Part shown: positions 22,401 through 33,242 of the stretch, piece by piece
Position numbering within the stretch: position 1 is the first letter of the stretch
How the letters are laid out: every line of letters begins with the position of its first letter
Position numbers and translations under genes: made by a program
NCBI GenBank assembly: GCA_008729055.1
Contig: SDUX01000006.1
Span: forward strand, 1,001,501 to 1,065,500
Reading direction: 5' to 3'
DNA length: 64,000 bases
DNA from: Pyropia haitanensis
Taxonomy: Eukaryota; Rhodophyta; Bangiophyceae; Bangiales; Bangiaceae
The notes under the pieces: generated by a model
Told to the model about the DNA's origin: nothing
The model's database searches: none
Seen by the model: only the letters and a program-made list of their open reading frames with translations

Positions 22401-23102
22401 CCGACGCGGGCGGCGCCCCCCCCCCGCCCCCCCCCCCCCCCCCCCCGCCCCCCCGCGCCCCCCCACGCGGCGGGTCATCCGGCACCCCGCCTCTGCCAAT
22501 GGCGTGTGCTGCTGGCGCGCGCGGCGGCGGCGCCGCGGCGGGCTGCGGGTGGCACCCCGCCCCCGCGGCGCCGTCACGGCCGGCAGCGTCCCGCGGCCGC
22601 CGGGGGGCGCCCGCGCGGCCCCGCGCGGTCGCGCCGCCGCGGTGGGCGACCGCGGCGGCGGCCCCGTGCGGCCCCGTGCGGCACCCCCGCACCGAGCCAG
22701 CATTGCTCGTGGCGGCGCCGCTCGACCGAGCGGCAGCGGGGTTGCGGGGACCCAGCCGGTGGCGGTGGCACGAGCGCAGAGCCAGACGGAAACACCCGCG
22801 CGGCGGGATGCGGCACCGCCGCCCACACGCCCCGGACCGACGGGCGCCGCGCACCGCCGGCACGCAGCGCACGCCGAGATCCGCCCGCGCACCGTCCCGA
22901 CGGCGCGCGCCATCTGCGCGCCACCGGCGCCACGCCGTCTGCACCGCCGCTGCCGCCGTCAGTCACCAGTCGCCGCCTCTGGCGGCGCGTGCTGTGGCCG
23001 GCACTCGCCTCCTCCCCCCGACCCCCCCCCCCCCCCACCCCTCCGCACGCCGCCCACTGCCTGCTCCCCGCACCCCGCGTTCCGCCCCGGCGGTGGCGCG
23101 CC

Positions 23103-23276
23103 ATGCGCGCCCGACCCGCCGCGGGCGGCGGCCCGCCCCTGCCGTCGCCCCGCCGCCCCCCGCCGCCCCCGCGGGCGGCGTTCCTCCCGGCCGCCCCCAC
23201 CGTCGGCGGTGGTGGCGGCGGCGGCGTGGCGGCGTGGCCGCCCCGCCGCCATGCGTGGCCCCGCGGTGGCGGCGGC

Positions 23277-23327
<51 letters not shown>

Positions 23328-23620
23328 CGCCCGACCCGGCCGGCGGTCCCGCCCCGGCGGCCGCCACGGGCTGTCCCGTCAGGGGCGGCGGCAGCAGCGG
23401 CAGCAGCGGCAGCAGCGGCTGCAGCGGCGGGCGGGGTGCGCGCGGCGGCGGCGGCGGGGCCGCCGCCCCCCCCCCACGTCCGCCGCGCGGGGGGCGGCGG
23501 CGGCCCAGCCGGGGCCCCCGCCAAGGCAAGGACATGCGGCGGTGCGTCGTGACGCGCACCCTCGCGCCGCGGTCCACCCTCCTCCGCGTCACACGGGTGC
23601 CCACCGCGATTGCAACGGCA

Positions 23621-23656
<36 letters not shown>

Positions 23657-24289
23657 TCGCGGCCGGCCGCGGGTGCGGCGGCAGCACCACCGTCCGACGC
23701 GGCGGTAGAGGCGGCGACGATGGCGGCGGCGGTGGCGGCGACGCCGGCAGGGCCGTACGTGGTCGTCGTCGCGGGACCGCCCGGGAGTGGCACCGCCCAG
23801 GGGCGGTCGGCGTACATCACGCCCGAGCCGGCGGTGGTGGCGGCGGCGCGGCGGCGGCGGGTGCTCGACCGGGCCGTCCGCGCGCCGGTCACCGACGCGG
23901 TGTGGGCGACGCTGGAACGCCTTGCCGCAGAGGCGGTGGCGGCGGCCGAGGCGGCCCGTGTCGGGAGGGAAGGGGAGGCGGAGGGGGAGGGGGAGGCGGT
24001 GGGTGGCGGGGAGGGGGAAGGAGGGGGGAGGGGGGGGGGAACGGCTGCCGCGACGCGGGCTGACGGACCACGGGGATGGCCTGGGGGGGGGGGGGGAGGT
24101 GGGCACCCGCCCCACCCGCCAGCCCCGCCGCGGACACCCGGACGGCGGCGGTCGCGGCTGCCGCTGCTGCTCGGCAATACCCACTCCCACGGCGGGGCTG
24201 GACGGGACAAGACTCAGGAGGGCGGGCTCGCCCCCACCCTATGTGCTTGCCTATTTCGTGCGCGGTGGCCGGTGGGGTTGGGGGGGTAG
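23103..24289 (+). CDS. ylxR: YlxR (DUF448) family RNA-binding protein, probably organellar
   Basis: YlxR proteins are small RNA-binding proteins, in bacteria encoded near nusA/infB; nuclear plastid-type copies occur in algae and plants. The conserved block starts at the ATG at 23534: MRRCVVTRTLAPRSTLLRVT, matching the family's RRCVV..R......LLRVV opening. After an Ala-rich insert comes GTAQGRSAYITPEPAVVAAA, the GRGAY element, and RRRRVLDRAVRAPVTDAV, the basic helix. Upstream, an ATG at 23103 opens an Arg/Ala/Pro-rich leader that could be a transit peptide, but it is in another frame; a C11 run at 23465-23475 is the likely place of a missing base. The C-terminus after ~24000 is Gly/Glu-rich and the stop at 24289 is uncertain. 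Family call good, ends poor. Confidence 0.68.
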
Positions 24290-25016
24290 GAACGCGAGCG
24301 CGCGGCACCCCTCTCCCCCCCCCCCCCCCCCTCTCCCCCTCCCGCCCCCCCCCCTCTCCCCCTCCCCCTCTCTGGTGCGCCGCCCGTCACCCCAGCCGGA
24401 CCCGCGGCACGCCGCGGGCACGTCGCCACCCGCCGCCCCACACGGTGCAGCGGCACGAGCGGTGCGGCCGTCGCGGGCGAGACGCCGCTGACGCCCCGGC
24501 TTGGCCGCCGTGCCCACCCCTCGGGCGTGGCCGTCCAACGGCCCACGGAGGAGGGCCTCCCCCGCGGGGACTCTACGCGGACGCCCCACGCGGAGGCGCT
24601 CTCCCCCTCGCCGTCGCACGCTCCCTGCCCCCCCCCGCTTTGCAGACGGGGGGTGTGTGGCGGCCCCGTCCCCGTGACCCGCTCCCCCTGGCGCCCCCCC
24701 CGCAGCCCCCCCTCGCAAACGAATCAAGCCGGCTGGCCGGCCGGCCACGGACGCCGCCGCCCGCCCATCGGTGTCGACGGCGCACCACACGGCGCCGCCG
24801 TGCCGCAGACACCGCTCACAGCCGCCGCCAGACGGCGGCAAAGTTTCAAGCCCCGCCGCCAGCGGTGCGACATGCCGGCGCGTCTTCCCACACCTCCAGC
24901 AGGCGTCGCGGAAGCACCACCGCCGTCACCGCCCGCGCCGCCGCCGCCGCAGCCGATGCCGCCGCCGCCAAACCAGCACCATAGCCCACAGCCGCCGCCC
25001 AGTGAGTAGTGAGGCC
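24290..25016. other. Intergenic, nothing recognised
   Basis: C/T-rich block at 24310-24370, otherwise GC-rich DNA between the YlxR and cyclin C genes, which converge here. Confidence 0.4.
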
Positions 25017-26222
25017 CTACAGCCCCCGCCGCCAGCCGCAAGACGGCGCCACCGTTACCGCCTCTGCCGCCACCGCCGCGCCGCTGTCGCCGCCTACAGC
25101 CGCCGCCAGTGGCCAGTAAAACGTTAGCCCCCGCCCCCGGTTGCGCGACGTGGTGCCGCCGCCGCCGCCGCCGCCGCCGCGCCACCGACGCCCCCCCCAG
25201 CCGCGGCTGCCGCGCCGGCCGGCGGCGGCGGCGGCGCGACGCCCGGCGGCGGCGGGGCGGTGGTCGCGGCGGCGGCGGCGGCGGGTGCCCCCCCCCCACC
25301 CCCCCCCGCCCCCCCCCACAAAAGTGGGCATGAAGCTTGCCATTGATGGTCGGGAGGGCTCCCGCCCCCCCTGCGTCCCCCCCCCCCCCGCTCCCCCCGC
25401 GTAGACCGCGGCGAGGCGCTCGGCGGCCTCGGCCACCTCCCCCCCCTCGCTGTCGGCGAGGCCGAGGCCGCCCACCCAGCCGCTCATGTCGCGGCCGGCA
25501 AAGCAGCCCGCCACCACCACCGCCGCCGCGGCCAGCACAAACGGCGGGAAGAGGAGCAGCACGTCCGCGCCGCCGCCCGCGTCGTTGAGCACCGCCCACG
25601 CGACGGGGAGGAGGTCCGCCGTCACGCTGTGCCCGCCGCCCCCACCCCCGCCGCCGCCGCCGCCGCCACCCCCACCCCCACCGCCACCCCCGCCGCCGGC
25701 ACCACCACCGCCGCTGCCGCCCGACGCGGCCAGCGCCGGCAGGTCCCGGTGCGGCGACCAGACGATGAGGTCAAAGTGGAGCCCCGCGGCGAGCGTAAAC
25801 TCCGCGCGCACCACGTCGGCGACCGTGTACGGGTACTTTTCCCCGCCCGGCGACGGCGTGTAGTGGGCGGCGGCGGCGGCGACGACCGCCTTGGCCGGCA
25901 CCGTGTGCTCCTCCGCCTTGGCGGCGAGGTAGAGGGCCACCGGCGCGAGCAGCCGCGGGTCCGCCGCCACGTACGGGGAGCGGGTGTAGAAGCGCGCAAA
26001 GTAGACGGCGGCGGTCGACGCGACGCGGGCGCGGAGGCCGGCCTTGCGCGCGGCGGCGACGAGGAAGGCGGCGGCGGCGCGGGGGATGGCGGCCAGCTCG
26101 GCGGGCGTCGCGCCGAGGGTGGCCGCGTCGGTCGCGCGCGCGGCGGTGCGGGTGTGGGAGAGGGCCGCGGCGGGGTGCAGCCAGTGGCGGTAGTGGGTGG
26201 ACGTCCAAAAGTTGGCCGCCAT
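25017..26222 (-). CDS. CCNC: Cyclin C, Mediator kinase-module subunit
   Basis: Partner of CDK8 in the Mediator kinase module, regulating RNA polymerase II transcription in the nucleus. ATG at 26222 gives the diagnostic cyclin C N-terminus MAANFWTSTHYRHWL. The first cyclin box has ARVASTAAVYFARFYTRSPY and LAPVALYLAAKAEEHTVPA. The second region has YTVADVVRAEFTLAAGLHFD, LIVWSPHRDLPAL, then LLPVAWAVLNDAGGGADVLL and FPPFVLAAAAVVVAGCF. A poly-Gly insert of ~30 residues sits between the two boxes at about 25640-25700. Cyclin C usually ends around 280 residues; here the frame runs to 401 with a Gly/Arg-rich tail, perhaps from a missed stop or a homopolymer error. No intron is needed. Confidence 0.88.
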   Translation of the reverse strand: MAANFWTSTHYRHWLHPAAALSHTRTAARATDAATLGATPAELAAIPRAAAAFLVAAARKAGLRARVASTAAVYFARFYTRSPYVAADPRLLAPVALYLAAKAEEHTVPAKAVVAAAAAHYTPSPGGEKYPYTVADVVRAEFTLAAGLHFDLIVWSPHRDLPALAASGGSGGGGAGGGGGGGGGGGGGGGGGGGGGGHSVTADLLPVAWAVLNDAGGGADVLLLFPPFVLAAAAVVVAGCFAGRDMSGWVGGLGLADSEGGEVAEAAERLAAVYAGGAGGGGTQGGREPSRPSMASFMPTFVGGGGGGWGGGTRRRRRRDHRPAAAGRRAAAAAGRRGSRGWGGRRWRGGGGGGGGTTSRNRGRGLTFYWPLAAAVGGDSGAAVAAEAVTVAPSCGWRRGL

Positions 26223-27552
26223 CGTTGCCGGGCGCAGAGACGGCGGGAGGGGGAGCGGGAGGCAGGTCGGCGAGGGAGGAAGGAATGGACAAGGGGATAG
26301 AGTGCAACAGCAGAGGAACGAACAGGAAAGCGGACGGGGAGCTGGCAAAGGGGGAGGACGGAGCGGAAAAAGGAGACGGGGAGGGGGGGGTTGGGCGCAA
26401 AGGAGATGGACGGAACGTAGCGGCAGAGGGATGAACAGGAAGACGGATGGGGAGCCCGAGTGGGAGTGGGAACGGGGGGTGCAAATGGTAAACAAGGCAC
26501 GGGGAGGGGCGGAAGCCGACGCAAGAGGAACACAAGTGTTGGGGAGGCGGCGACGGGGAGCGGGAAACGGAAGGGTATACGACTCGGCGCGTACGATGTC
26601 GTACATGCCTTGGTCTGTGCCCGGCCTTCCTTGGCTGCCACTCCTGAATTCAGCGGTTGGCGACCCGGTTTCAGAAAATCACCTCCTGAATTCTCTGCTA
26701 AAAACAGTCCTTTTGAGAGGGCTGGGTCGCCGGTCGCGCCCGTGCCGCCGCGGCGCCGTCACCATTGATGCGCGCCGTGACGGCCGACCTCCGGCGGTCG
26801 GTCGCCACCACCGCCCCCTGCTCTGTTTCCACCACCCCCTCGCCGCAGCGGGACCGACCGTCGTTGCCGTGACTACTGCTGACCGCCGAGGGCGGTGGGC
26901 CCGGCGCGGCGGCGTGTCGGTGCCACCACCGCCGCCGCCGCCGCCACTTCCACCGCCGCTGCTGCCGCTGCCGCCGCCGCCGCCGCCGCCGTCCACGCCC
27001 GCGCCCTGACGACGACGCGGGCAGCCGCGGTCGCGTCCGTGGCGGCCGCCCAGCAGGCTGCCAGCGCCACCGCCGCCGCTGCAGCTGCCGCGGCAGCGTA
27101 CGCTTTGTTGGCGCCGGCTGGACGTTGCCCGCGACCGCCGCCTGGCCGTGGGCTCACGGCCACCGCCGCCGGTCCCGTACCTGGCGGCAGCGGCGACGGC
27201 GGCGGCAGCCGCGGCAGCCGCGGCGGGGGGCGGCGTCCACGTGGCCAGGACCAACACCAACTGGGTTCGCGTCGATACGGGCGCGTGCCCCGCTGCTGAC
27301 GGTGTGGGCCGCCCGTGCTGGGCGTCACCCCAGTGTCCTCCCCCCCCCTCTCGTATGGATGCGAGCATTCAAGGACGCACGAAAAAGTAACACATGGCCG
27401 TGTCTTGGCCGGCTGGGTCCCCTCTTCCCCGCAGCGGACGGCGCGCGGGGAGCCCATGACGCCGCCCCGCGGTGCCCCATCCCCTGACGTAACCGCCCGT
27501 CCGCCGTCCCCACTCGACCCCCCCATCGTGGCCGCCCGTCTGGCTCCTCCCC
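26223..27552. other. Intergenic, possible small fold-back near 26.65 kb
   Basis: Leader region of cyclin C, purine-rich on the plus strand, then a small AT-richer patch at 26640-26740 with two CCTGAATTC copies and inverted GGCGACCC/GGGTCGCC, then GC-rich trinucleotide runs. No gene recognised. Confidence 0.4.
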
Positions 27553-29088
27553 TCACCCCAGCTGTACCCTCGCTTGGGACGGCACCCCCCCCACTGGGCC
27601 CAGTGAAAAGACCGACAGCGCCGCGACAGCGGCGGACCGCGCGGCGTCGACCCACCCCCTCCCCCCCCCGTGGAGCCACCCCACCGACCGCCCCGTCGCG
27701 CGGTAGAGCGCGGCGGCAGGGGCGAGCGCGGCGCGCGCGGCCGCCACCGGCACCGCCGTCGTCCACGTGCTGACCACGTACCCGTCGACGAGGAGGTCCC
27801 CGTGGAGGGTGTGCGGGTGGTACAGCCCGGCCTCGACCACCCGCTCCACCGCCACGACGCGCGCGGGCGTTACGGAGCCGTCGGCGGCGACGGCGGGGAG
27901 GGTGTCGCCGACCGCCACCGCCGACGCGGGCGTCCGCTCGCCATTGGCGTAGACGAGGTGCCCGGGCGACGCGGTCAGCGCGCCGCCGTCGGCGGTGCGG
28001 AGGCGCACAAACGGGTGGCGGCCGGCGGGCAGCCGGTGCGACCACATGTACACGTCCGAGACGGCGCCGCCGCCGCCGACGCGGAGCGCGTCGCCGACGG
28101 CCACGTCGGCCAGCCGCACGGCGGTGCCGTCGGCGCGGCGCACCATCGCCGACGCCGGGAAGCACGCGGCGCCGCCGTCGTCGGCCGCGGCGGGCGTCGG
28201 GCTCGGCGTCGTCCGGTTGGCCGCCGCCGCCGCCGCTGCCTCCGCGGCGAGCTCCTGCACCGGCCCGTAGCACACCACCGCCCGGCCGTTGGTGTCTTGC
28301 AGCGGCCGCGCGTTGCCCGCGGCGGGCCCCTCCCCGCGGATGGCCACGAACTCGGACACCTGCACCCGCGACACGGAGAGGACGTCGGTCTGGAGGAACC
28401 AGTTGAGGCCCTCGGTGCACGGCGGGGTGGTGAGGCTGCCCTCGAGGTGACAAAAGCCGCTCTCGGGCCGCAGCGCGTTGTCCCACTCGCCCGCCGCGAC
28501 GGTCACGTTGGTCGCCGCCTTTTTCGCGTCGAGCAGCCGCTGCAGCAGCGGGTGCGGCGCGCCGAGGTAGTCAAAGAGCATGCCGACGACCGCAATCTCC
28601 TGCGTGTCGGCCGACACGTGGACGGCGTGGAGCTCGAGCGGAAACGACCGCCCGTTGAGCTTGTGCTCGGCCGGCACGTGCGCGTGCACGTCGAGCAGCG
28701 CGTAGGTGGTGTTGGCCCACTGCAGGCGGCCGCACGTGGAGTTGGAGTCGCACTGCATCGGGGCGTTGTTGGCGTTGACTTCCACGTGGAAGAGGCCGCC
28801 CTCGGGGCGCGCCAGGTCGTGCACGACCGTCTCGGTCGCCCGCGGCGGCGTCACGACCACGTCGATGGGGCTCTGCGTGTCGCCGGCGCCGCACGCGGCG
28901 AAGCGGTTGTCCAGCGCGTGCCAGTGCTCGGGCCCCGAGGGGCCGTCGTAAAACCAGGGCGGGGTGACCCCGCCGCCGGGCGCGGGCGCCGCCGCCGCGC
29001 CGGGGGGGAGGCGCAGCCCCGCGGTCGCCACCGCCGCCGCGACAGTGGCGGCGGCGGCCAGCCGCCGCGCCATGGACGACCGCGTCAT
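27553..29088 (-). CDS. Secreted alpha-carbonic anhydrase fused to a Hedgehog-type Hint domain
   Basis: Start ATG at 29088 (MTRSSMARRL; a second ATG at 29073), 511 residues. Residues ~1-36 are a signal peptide. Residues ~43-275 are an alpha-carbonic anhydrase: GPEHWHAL, CGAGDTQSPIDV, the zinc ligands in LLDVHAHVPAEHKLNG and LELHAVHVS (His ~135, 137, 154), then FCHLEGSLTTPPCTEGLNWF. It would hydrate CO2 to bicarbonate outside the cell or in the secretory pathway. After an Ala-rich, N-glycosylated linker, a Hint domain starts with the nucleophilic Cys in AACFPASAMVRRADGT (~309), followed by VRLADVAVGDALRV, the block-B-like LTASPGHLVYANGE (His ~377), VVAVERVVEAGLYHPHT and a Hog-like LLVDGYVVSTWTTAV. 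The final part (LAPAAALYRATG) resembles the Hedgehog C-terminus. One uninterrupted frame. Self-cleavage is inferred only. Confidence 0.88.
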   Translation of the reverse strand: MTRSSMARRLAAAATVAAAVATAGLRLPPGAAAAPAPGGGVTPPWFYDGPSGPEHWHALDNRFAACGAGDTQSPIDVVVTPPRATETVVHDLARPEGGLFHVEVNANNAPMQCDSNSTCGRLQWANTTYALLDVHAHVPAEHKLNGRSFPLELHAVHVSADTQEIAVVGMLFDYLGAPHPLLQRLLDAKKAATNVTVAAGEWDNALRPESGFCHLEGSLTTPPCTEGLNWFLQTDVLSVSRVQVSEFVAIRGEGPAAGNARPLQDTNGRAVVCYGPVQELAAEAAAAAAANRTTPSPTPAAADDGGAACFPASAMVRRADGTAVRLADVAVGDALRVGGGGAVSDVYMWSHRLPAGRHPFVRLRTADGGALTASPGHLVYANGERTPASAVAVGDTLPAVAADGSVTPARVVAVERVVEAGLYHPHTLHGDLLVDGYVVSTWTTAVPVAAARAALAPAAALYRATGRSVGWLHGGGRGWVDAARSAAVAALSVFSLGPVGGVPSQARVQLG

Positions 29089-29825
29089 ATCGGCCAACGC
29101 GTCGTCGCGATGAGCAAGGTGAACACGGCGGGGGGGGCAAACGGAGAGGAGCGAGAGCACAAAGGGGCGTGTGCGAGGGCGGGCACAGGGGGCATGCGCG
29201 CGGAAGCGGACATGCGAGCGCGTGCGTCAACTCTTTGCAGTCCCGACGCGGACACGGTCGGCGGGCGCGCAGCGGCGGTTACGGCAGCGACCAGCGCCAG
29301 CGCCACGCCCCGCTTTTGTACACTCCCCCCCAGCACGGCGCACCCCGCCAGGGGCGACCACCCAGCGCACCCACTGTGTATGGGGAAAGGTGGGGGTTGC
29401 TGGCCAGCAAACGGCTGCCCCAGCGCCGCCCGCCCCACCCCTGCTGCCACTGTGGGGTCTTTGGGCGTGGTGTGAGGAGACGGCGGCGGGTGTCCCGCCC
29501 CCCCCCCCTCCTGTCCATCTCCGCTGCGCCTGGCACGCGGCGGCCGCTCGCAACGGCGGCCGGCACCCCCTCCCCGCACCCCCCCAGGCGCCAAGCAAAC
29601 ACCAGCGACACCCCCTCGTGGCGACCGCCGCCGTCCCCCCCCCCCCCCCCCGCCGCCTTGACGGGGACTCCCCGCGCGGGGGGCGGGGCGGGTCCCACCA
29701 CACCGGCCGGCCGACGCCGGCGGATCACCCCCCCCCCCCCCGCCCGGATTCACCAGCCGGCCGCCACTCGCGCGACGCCGCCGCGGCTAGTAGTAGCCTA
29801 TCTGACACCCCCGCGCGGCGGTGGC

Positions 29826-29861
<36 letters not shown>

Positions 29862-31287
29862 TCGCGGGCGGGCGGCACCCGCCCCGCCGGCCGCGGCACG
29901 AGCGCTCGACACGCGCCAGCGCTCGCGGCAGACACAGCGGCGGGGCGATCCGACCGCGATTTTTTTTTTTTTTTTTGTTGCCGCGCTCGCTGGCACAAGG
30001 CGAGAGGGGGGGGGGGCGGGTGAGGGTGGCGGCACGTGCCCTGCTGGGCGGGGCGTGGGTCGGGGCTCGCCTAAACGCTGCGGTGGAGTGCGTGCCAAGG
30101 GCGGGACGAAGCCACCCCCGGCGGCGGACACAGCCGCCATGGCACAGTTGTTGGCACAGTGTGTGGGTCCCGCCACCCCCCAGTGGGCCGTAGACGGTTC
30201 CATCAAGGCTGTCCGTGGAGCACGTGGAGGCGGCGCCACCGCCGGCCCTCTCGCAGGAGGTGCAGACGGTGGTGTCTTCACTGTCGGGCCTCCTCATCAT
30301 CATCGTCAGCATCAGCACGCAATGGGAGACGATGAAGATCCACGAGGCCGCCCGATCCACTCGAGGCCGCGCGACCCACCCACCAGCGTGCGCTGGTCTG
30401 CAGGGGGCCTGCCGTCTGTCGGGAGAAGAGGCGTGGCACGACGGGCCGCCGCCACGCCTCTGCGCCCCTGTGCGCGGCGCGGCGTGTGCAGGGCGCGACA
30501 GCAAGAAACGTACTGGGCTGATGCACCCACCACCGCACGGATCACCCTCTGTGCAACAGAATACCCTTCGAAAAGGAGCACTCTGCGGGTGCGCGACGCA
30601 GTGCATCTCATATTTGCATAATGTGCGCTCTGTTCTATTGCTGTCGACTCGTGTGGATTCCCCACCGCGCAGCCCTTACCCATATGTTCAGCGATGGCCT
30701 CCTTCCCCGCCCCCCTGCGCTGTGCGTCCCATTGAGCATGGCGGAAATCCACCGCCCCCCCTGACGCCAGTGACGCTGCAACGCCGCCGTCGCTGCATCA
30801 TTGTCAGACTGGCGGCCGACCTGTCGGTGCCCAGCACGAGCGGCCGCGCCGACCCACCGCCCGGTGCCGTGACGTGGGCGGTGCGGGGATGAAAGGGGGG
30901 GGCGGCCGGCTGGGCGTGACGGCCACGTTGGCAGCCGCCCTGCCCAGACAGCGCATCGGCACGGGTCGCCGCGTTAGAGAGTGGGGGGCGGCTGGTGCGC
31001 TGGTCGTCCGGCCACTCGGACAAATGCCTACCGGCGGCGGGACGGGGGGAACCCGTGACGGGGCACAACGTTGGGGCGGTCGCGCGGTTGGCCGGAAGGG
31101 GCGGCGGCGGCTGCGCGGCGGGCCCCACCGGTATGAATCTTGCTACGAGCGGGGCCCACCAGCCTGCCATGGCATCACAATCACTGAAGCCGTTGCTGTC
31201 GACGATGAATCAGGATCAAGATGCAAAATATCGTGTCTCCCGCCTGTGTCGAGGTCGCGAGCCCACCGCGCGTGCAATATCGCGGCC
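29089..31287. other. Intergenic 2.2 kb, nothing firm
   Basis: Upstream flank of the carbonic anhydrase gene. It contains a GGC trinucleotide run at about 29820-29862, a T16 run near 29960 and a slightly AT-richer patch at 30560-30720. A plus-strand frame around 30220 gives EVQTVVSSLSGLLIIIVS, a lone hydrophobic segment without gene context. Confidence 0.4.
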
Positions 31288-32202
31288 TCATGGCAGACAC
31301 CGAGTCCTGGTCACGCCCCAGTATGGGCACGGCGGGCCGCCCGACCCGGCGGGGACGCGGAGCCTCCCTTCGCCCTGCCGTCCCGTCCTGCGCAGCACTG
31401 GCTCCTCGCCTACCCCCTCAGGTCCCCCCAAAGCCCAGCGGGCACCCCCCCCCCCCCCCTCTGCCGCCACCAGCGGGGTGGAGAGGTCAAACGCCCCCCC
31501 CCGCTTGCCCGCCAGCTGGTGCAGCAGCACCGTCGGGTCGTAAAAGATCTCGACCGACGCGATGCGGAGCGCCGCCCCGTCCGCGCCCCCCCCCACCGTG
31601 TGCGCCACGCCCGAGCCGTACAGGTGGAGCATCCGCCCGCTCGGCGGCGCCCCCCCGTACGCCCCCTTCATCGCCCCAAAGTGGTGCCACGAGAACGCCA
31701 CCGTCGGCGGCGGGGACCACACGTCGAGGACCTCCCACGCAAAGCCGTCGGGGAAGGCGCCGCGGAACGCGTCGTGCGACGACGCGAACGAGTGCGCGGC
31801 CGGGTCGTACCCGTCCTCGGGCCCCATCAGGCTGTTGTAGCTGCCGCGTTCCAGGAACGCCTCGAGCGTCACCGCCGGCCCGCCGTTGGTGGTAATGGTC
31901 CAGCCGGGCGCGACCGACTGCACGTCGGCGGCACGGGGCTTGTGCGACACCTCCGCCTCCCACGTCTTGACGAGCCACTCGAGGACGTCGGGCAGGCTGT
32001 CCCGGTCGTGCCGCCGCGACCGGTGCGCCGCGTAGGTGGCGTTGACGGCGTCGTAGGTGGGGCGGCCGGCGCGGAAGACCTCGGCGGGCACGTCGGCAAT
32101 GTACGAGCGGCGGTCGACAAACGGCGCCGCGGCGGCGGCGGCCGCCGATACGTCAGCGCCGGCGGGGGGGGGCGGGGGGGGGGGAGGAGGCGGCGGCGCC
32201 AT
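31288..32202 (-). CDS. Pathogen-related protein family (NTF2/SnoaL-like fold)
   Basis: 304 residues from the ATG at 32202 (MAPPPPP...). After a polyproline/Ala leader the protein matches the plant and algal 'pathogen-related protein' pattern: YIADVPAEVFRAGRPTYDAV, LEWLVKTWEAEVSHKPRAAD, ITTNGGPAVTLEAFLERGSY, SSHDAFRGAFPDGFAWEVLD, VAFSWHHFGAMKGAY, and VEIFYDPTVLLHQLAGKRGG at the end of the conserved part. These proteins have an NTF2-like cone fold; their biochemical role is not established. The last ~50 residues are Gly/Arg-rich and may not be conserved. Single exon, no signal peptide. Confidence 0.83.
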   Translation of the reverse strand: MAPPPPPPPPPPPAGADVSAAAAAAAPFVDRRSYIADVPAEVFRAGRPTYDAVNATYAAHRSRRHDRDSLPDVLEWLVKTWEAEVSHKPRAADVQSVAPGWTITTNGGPAVTLEAFLERGSYNSLMGPEDGYDPAAHSFASSHDAFRGAFPDGFAWEVLDVWSPPPTVAFSWHHFGAMKGAYGGAPPSGRMLHLYGSGVAHTVGGGADGAALRIASVEIFYDPTVLLHQLAGKRGGAFDLSTPLVAAEGGGGGARWALGGPEGVGEEPVLRRTGRQGEGRLRVPAGSGGPPCPYWGVTRTRCLP

Positions 32203-33242
32203 CGTGATGTCCGAGGCTATTGGGTGCACGGGAGCAAAAGGGAGGAAGAAGGGGAAGGTGAAGGGCGGCGGAACTGTGCGGGGAAGCAGGGATGAGACAG
32301 CGGAAGCAGACGCAAGTCCAGGAGCACGACGTAGGGGGGGAGAGGAGGGGGCAGACAACGGCACCCGTCCGCCGCCACGTGGACCGGGACTCGGCGTGGC
32401 ACCCTCTGCACTTATCGCGTGTCGTTGCAGAGGCGGCAGAAAGACGTTGCGCAGCACGGTGCAGGCGGCTCGTCACGGGCTGCCGCCGCCACCGTCTGGG
32501 CGCCAGCTCGACACCGAGGGAAGGGGGAGGGTAGCTCGAGCAGACGGGCCCCAGCGTCGTGCTGCGAGAGCGCGGCGTCGCCACCCCCGTCCGCCCGCAC
32601 CGCGACCACCCCTCCGCCCTTTACCACGGCCGCTCGTCCTCTCACCCCACCCCACGCCCTCCCCGCAGCGAGCCGCGCGCGGCAGCAGCACGGCCGGGCG
32701 GCGGCGCCAACACTACCACCCCCCCCCCCCCCCGCCCATATCCGCGCGCACAGGCACGGTCCGCGCGCGTCGCGGCCGCCAATTGGCAAGAGCTGTCGCG
32801 GGTGGCGCCACCGCCAGCGCACAGGCGCGTCGGCGGCGCCAAGCGCAGCCAGTGCGCGGCCAGGGGGCACCTGTCGGGGCTGCGCGACACCCCGTGCGCC
32901 GCGGGAGAGGGGTAGGGGAGGGCATGCCGCCACCGGCAACGCTCGTGGCCGCCGCGCCCGCGGCGCCCGCAGACGTGGCGTCGACGGCGCTCGCCCGGTC
33001 GGACGAGCGTCCTCGTCACGCCGCCGGCAGCAACGGAACGATATCTACCGCTCATTAGACCGGTGAAAATCTCGACGGCTCCTTACAGTATCGATTTTGA
33101 CCTTTGTTGAGGCAGGACTCTGCGACGGATGCCATGTTCTGAATGTTGGTCGGATCCATGTACAGTCTTTCTCCATTGCTGAGACATCCTTTCTTGGGCA
33201 CGGAGTCTAGTAACCAATGTAGGTCGACCGACGTTTCTGATA
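32203..33242. other. Upstream flank of the pathogen-related-protein gene; ends in a coding-like relic
   Basis: 32203-33050 is GC-rich with no recognisable gene or promoter motif. From about 33050 the composition drops sharply and an open frame on the minus strand begins (see the interrupted ORF entry). Confidence 0.4.

Noticed and set aside
26640..26740. Short direct CCTGAATTC copies and inverted GGCGACCC suggesting a small MITE
   Set aside because: No terminal repeats or target duplication of convincing length.
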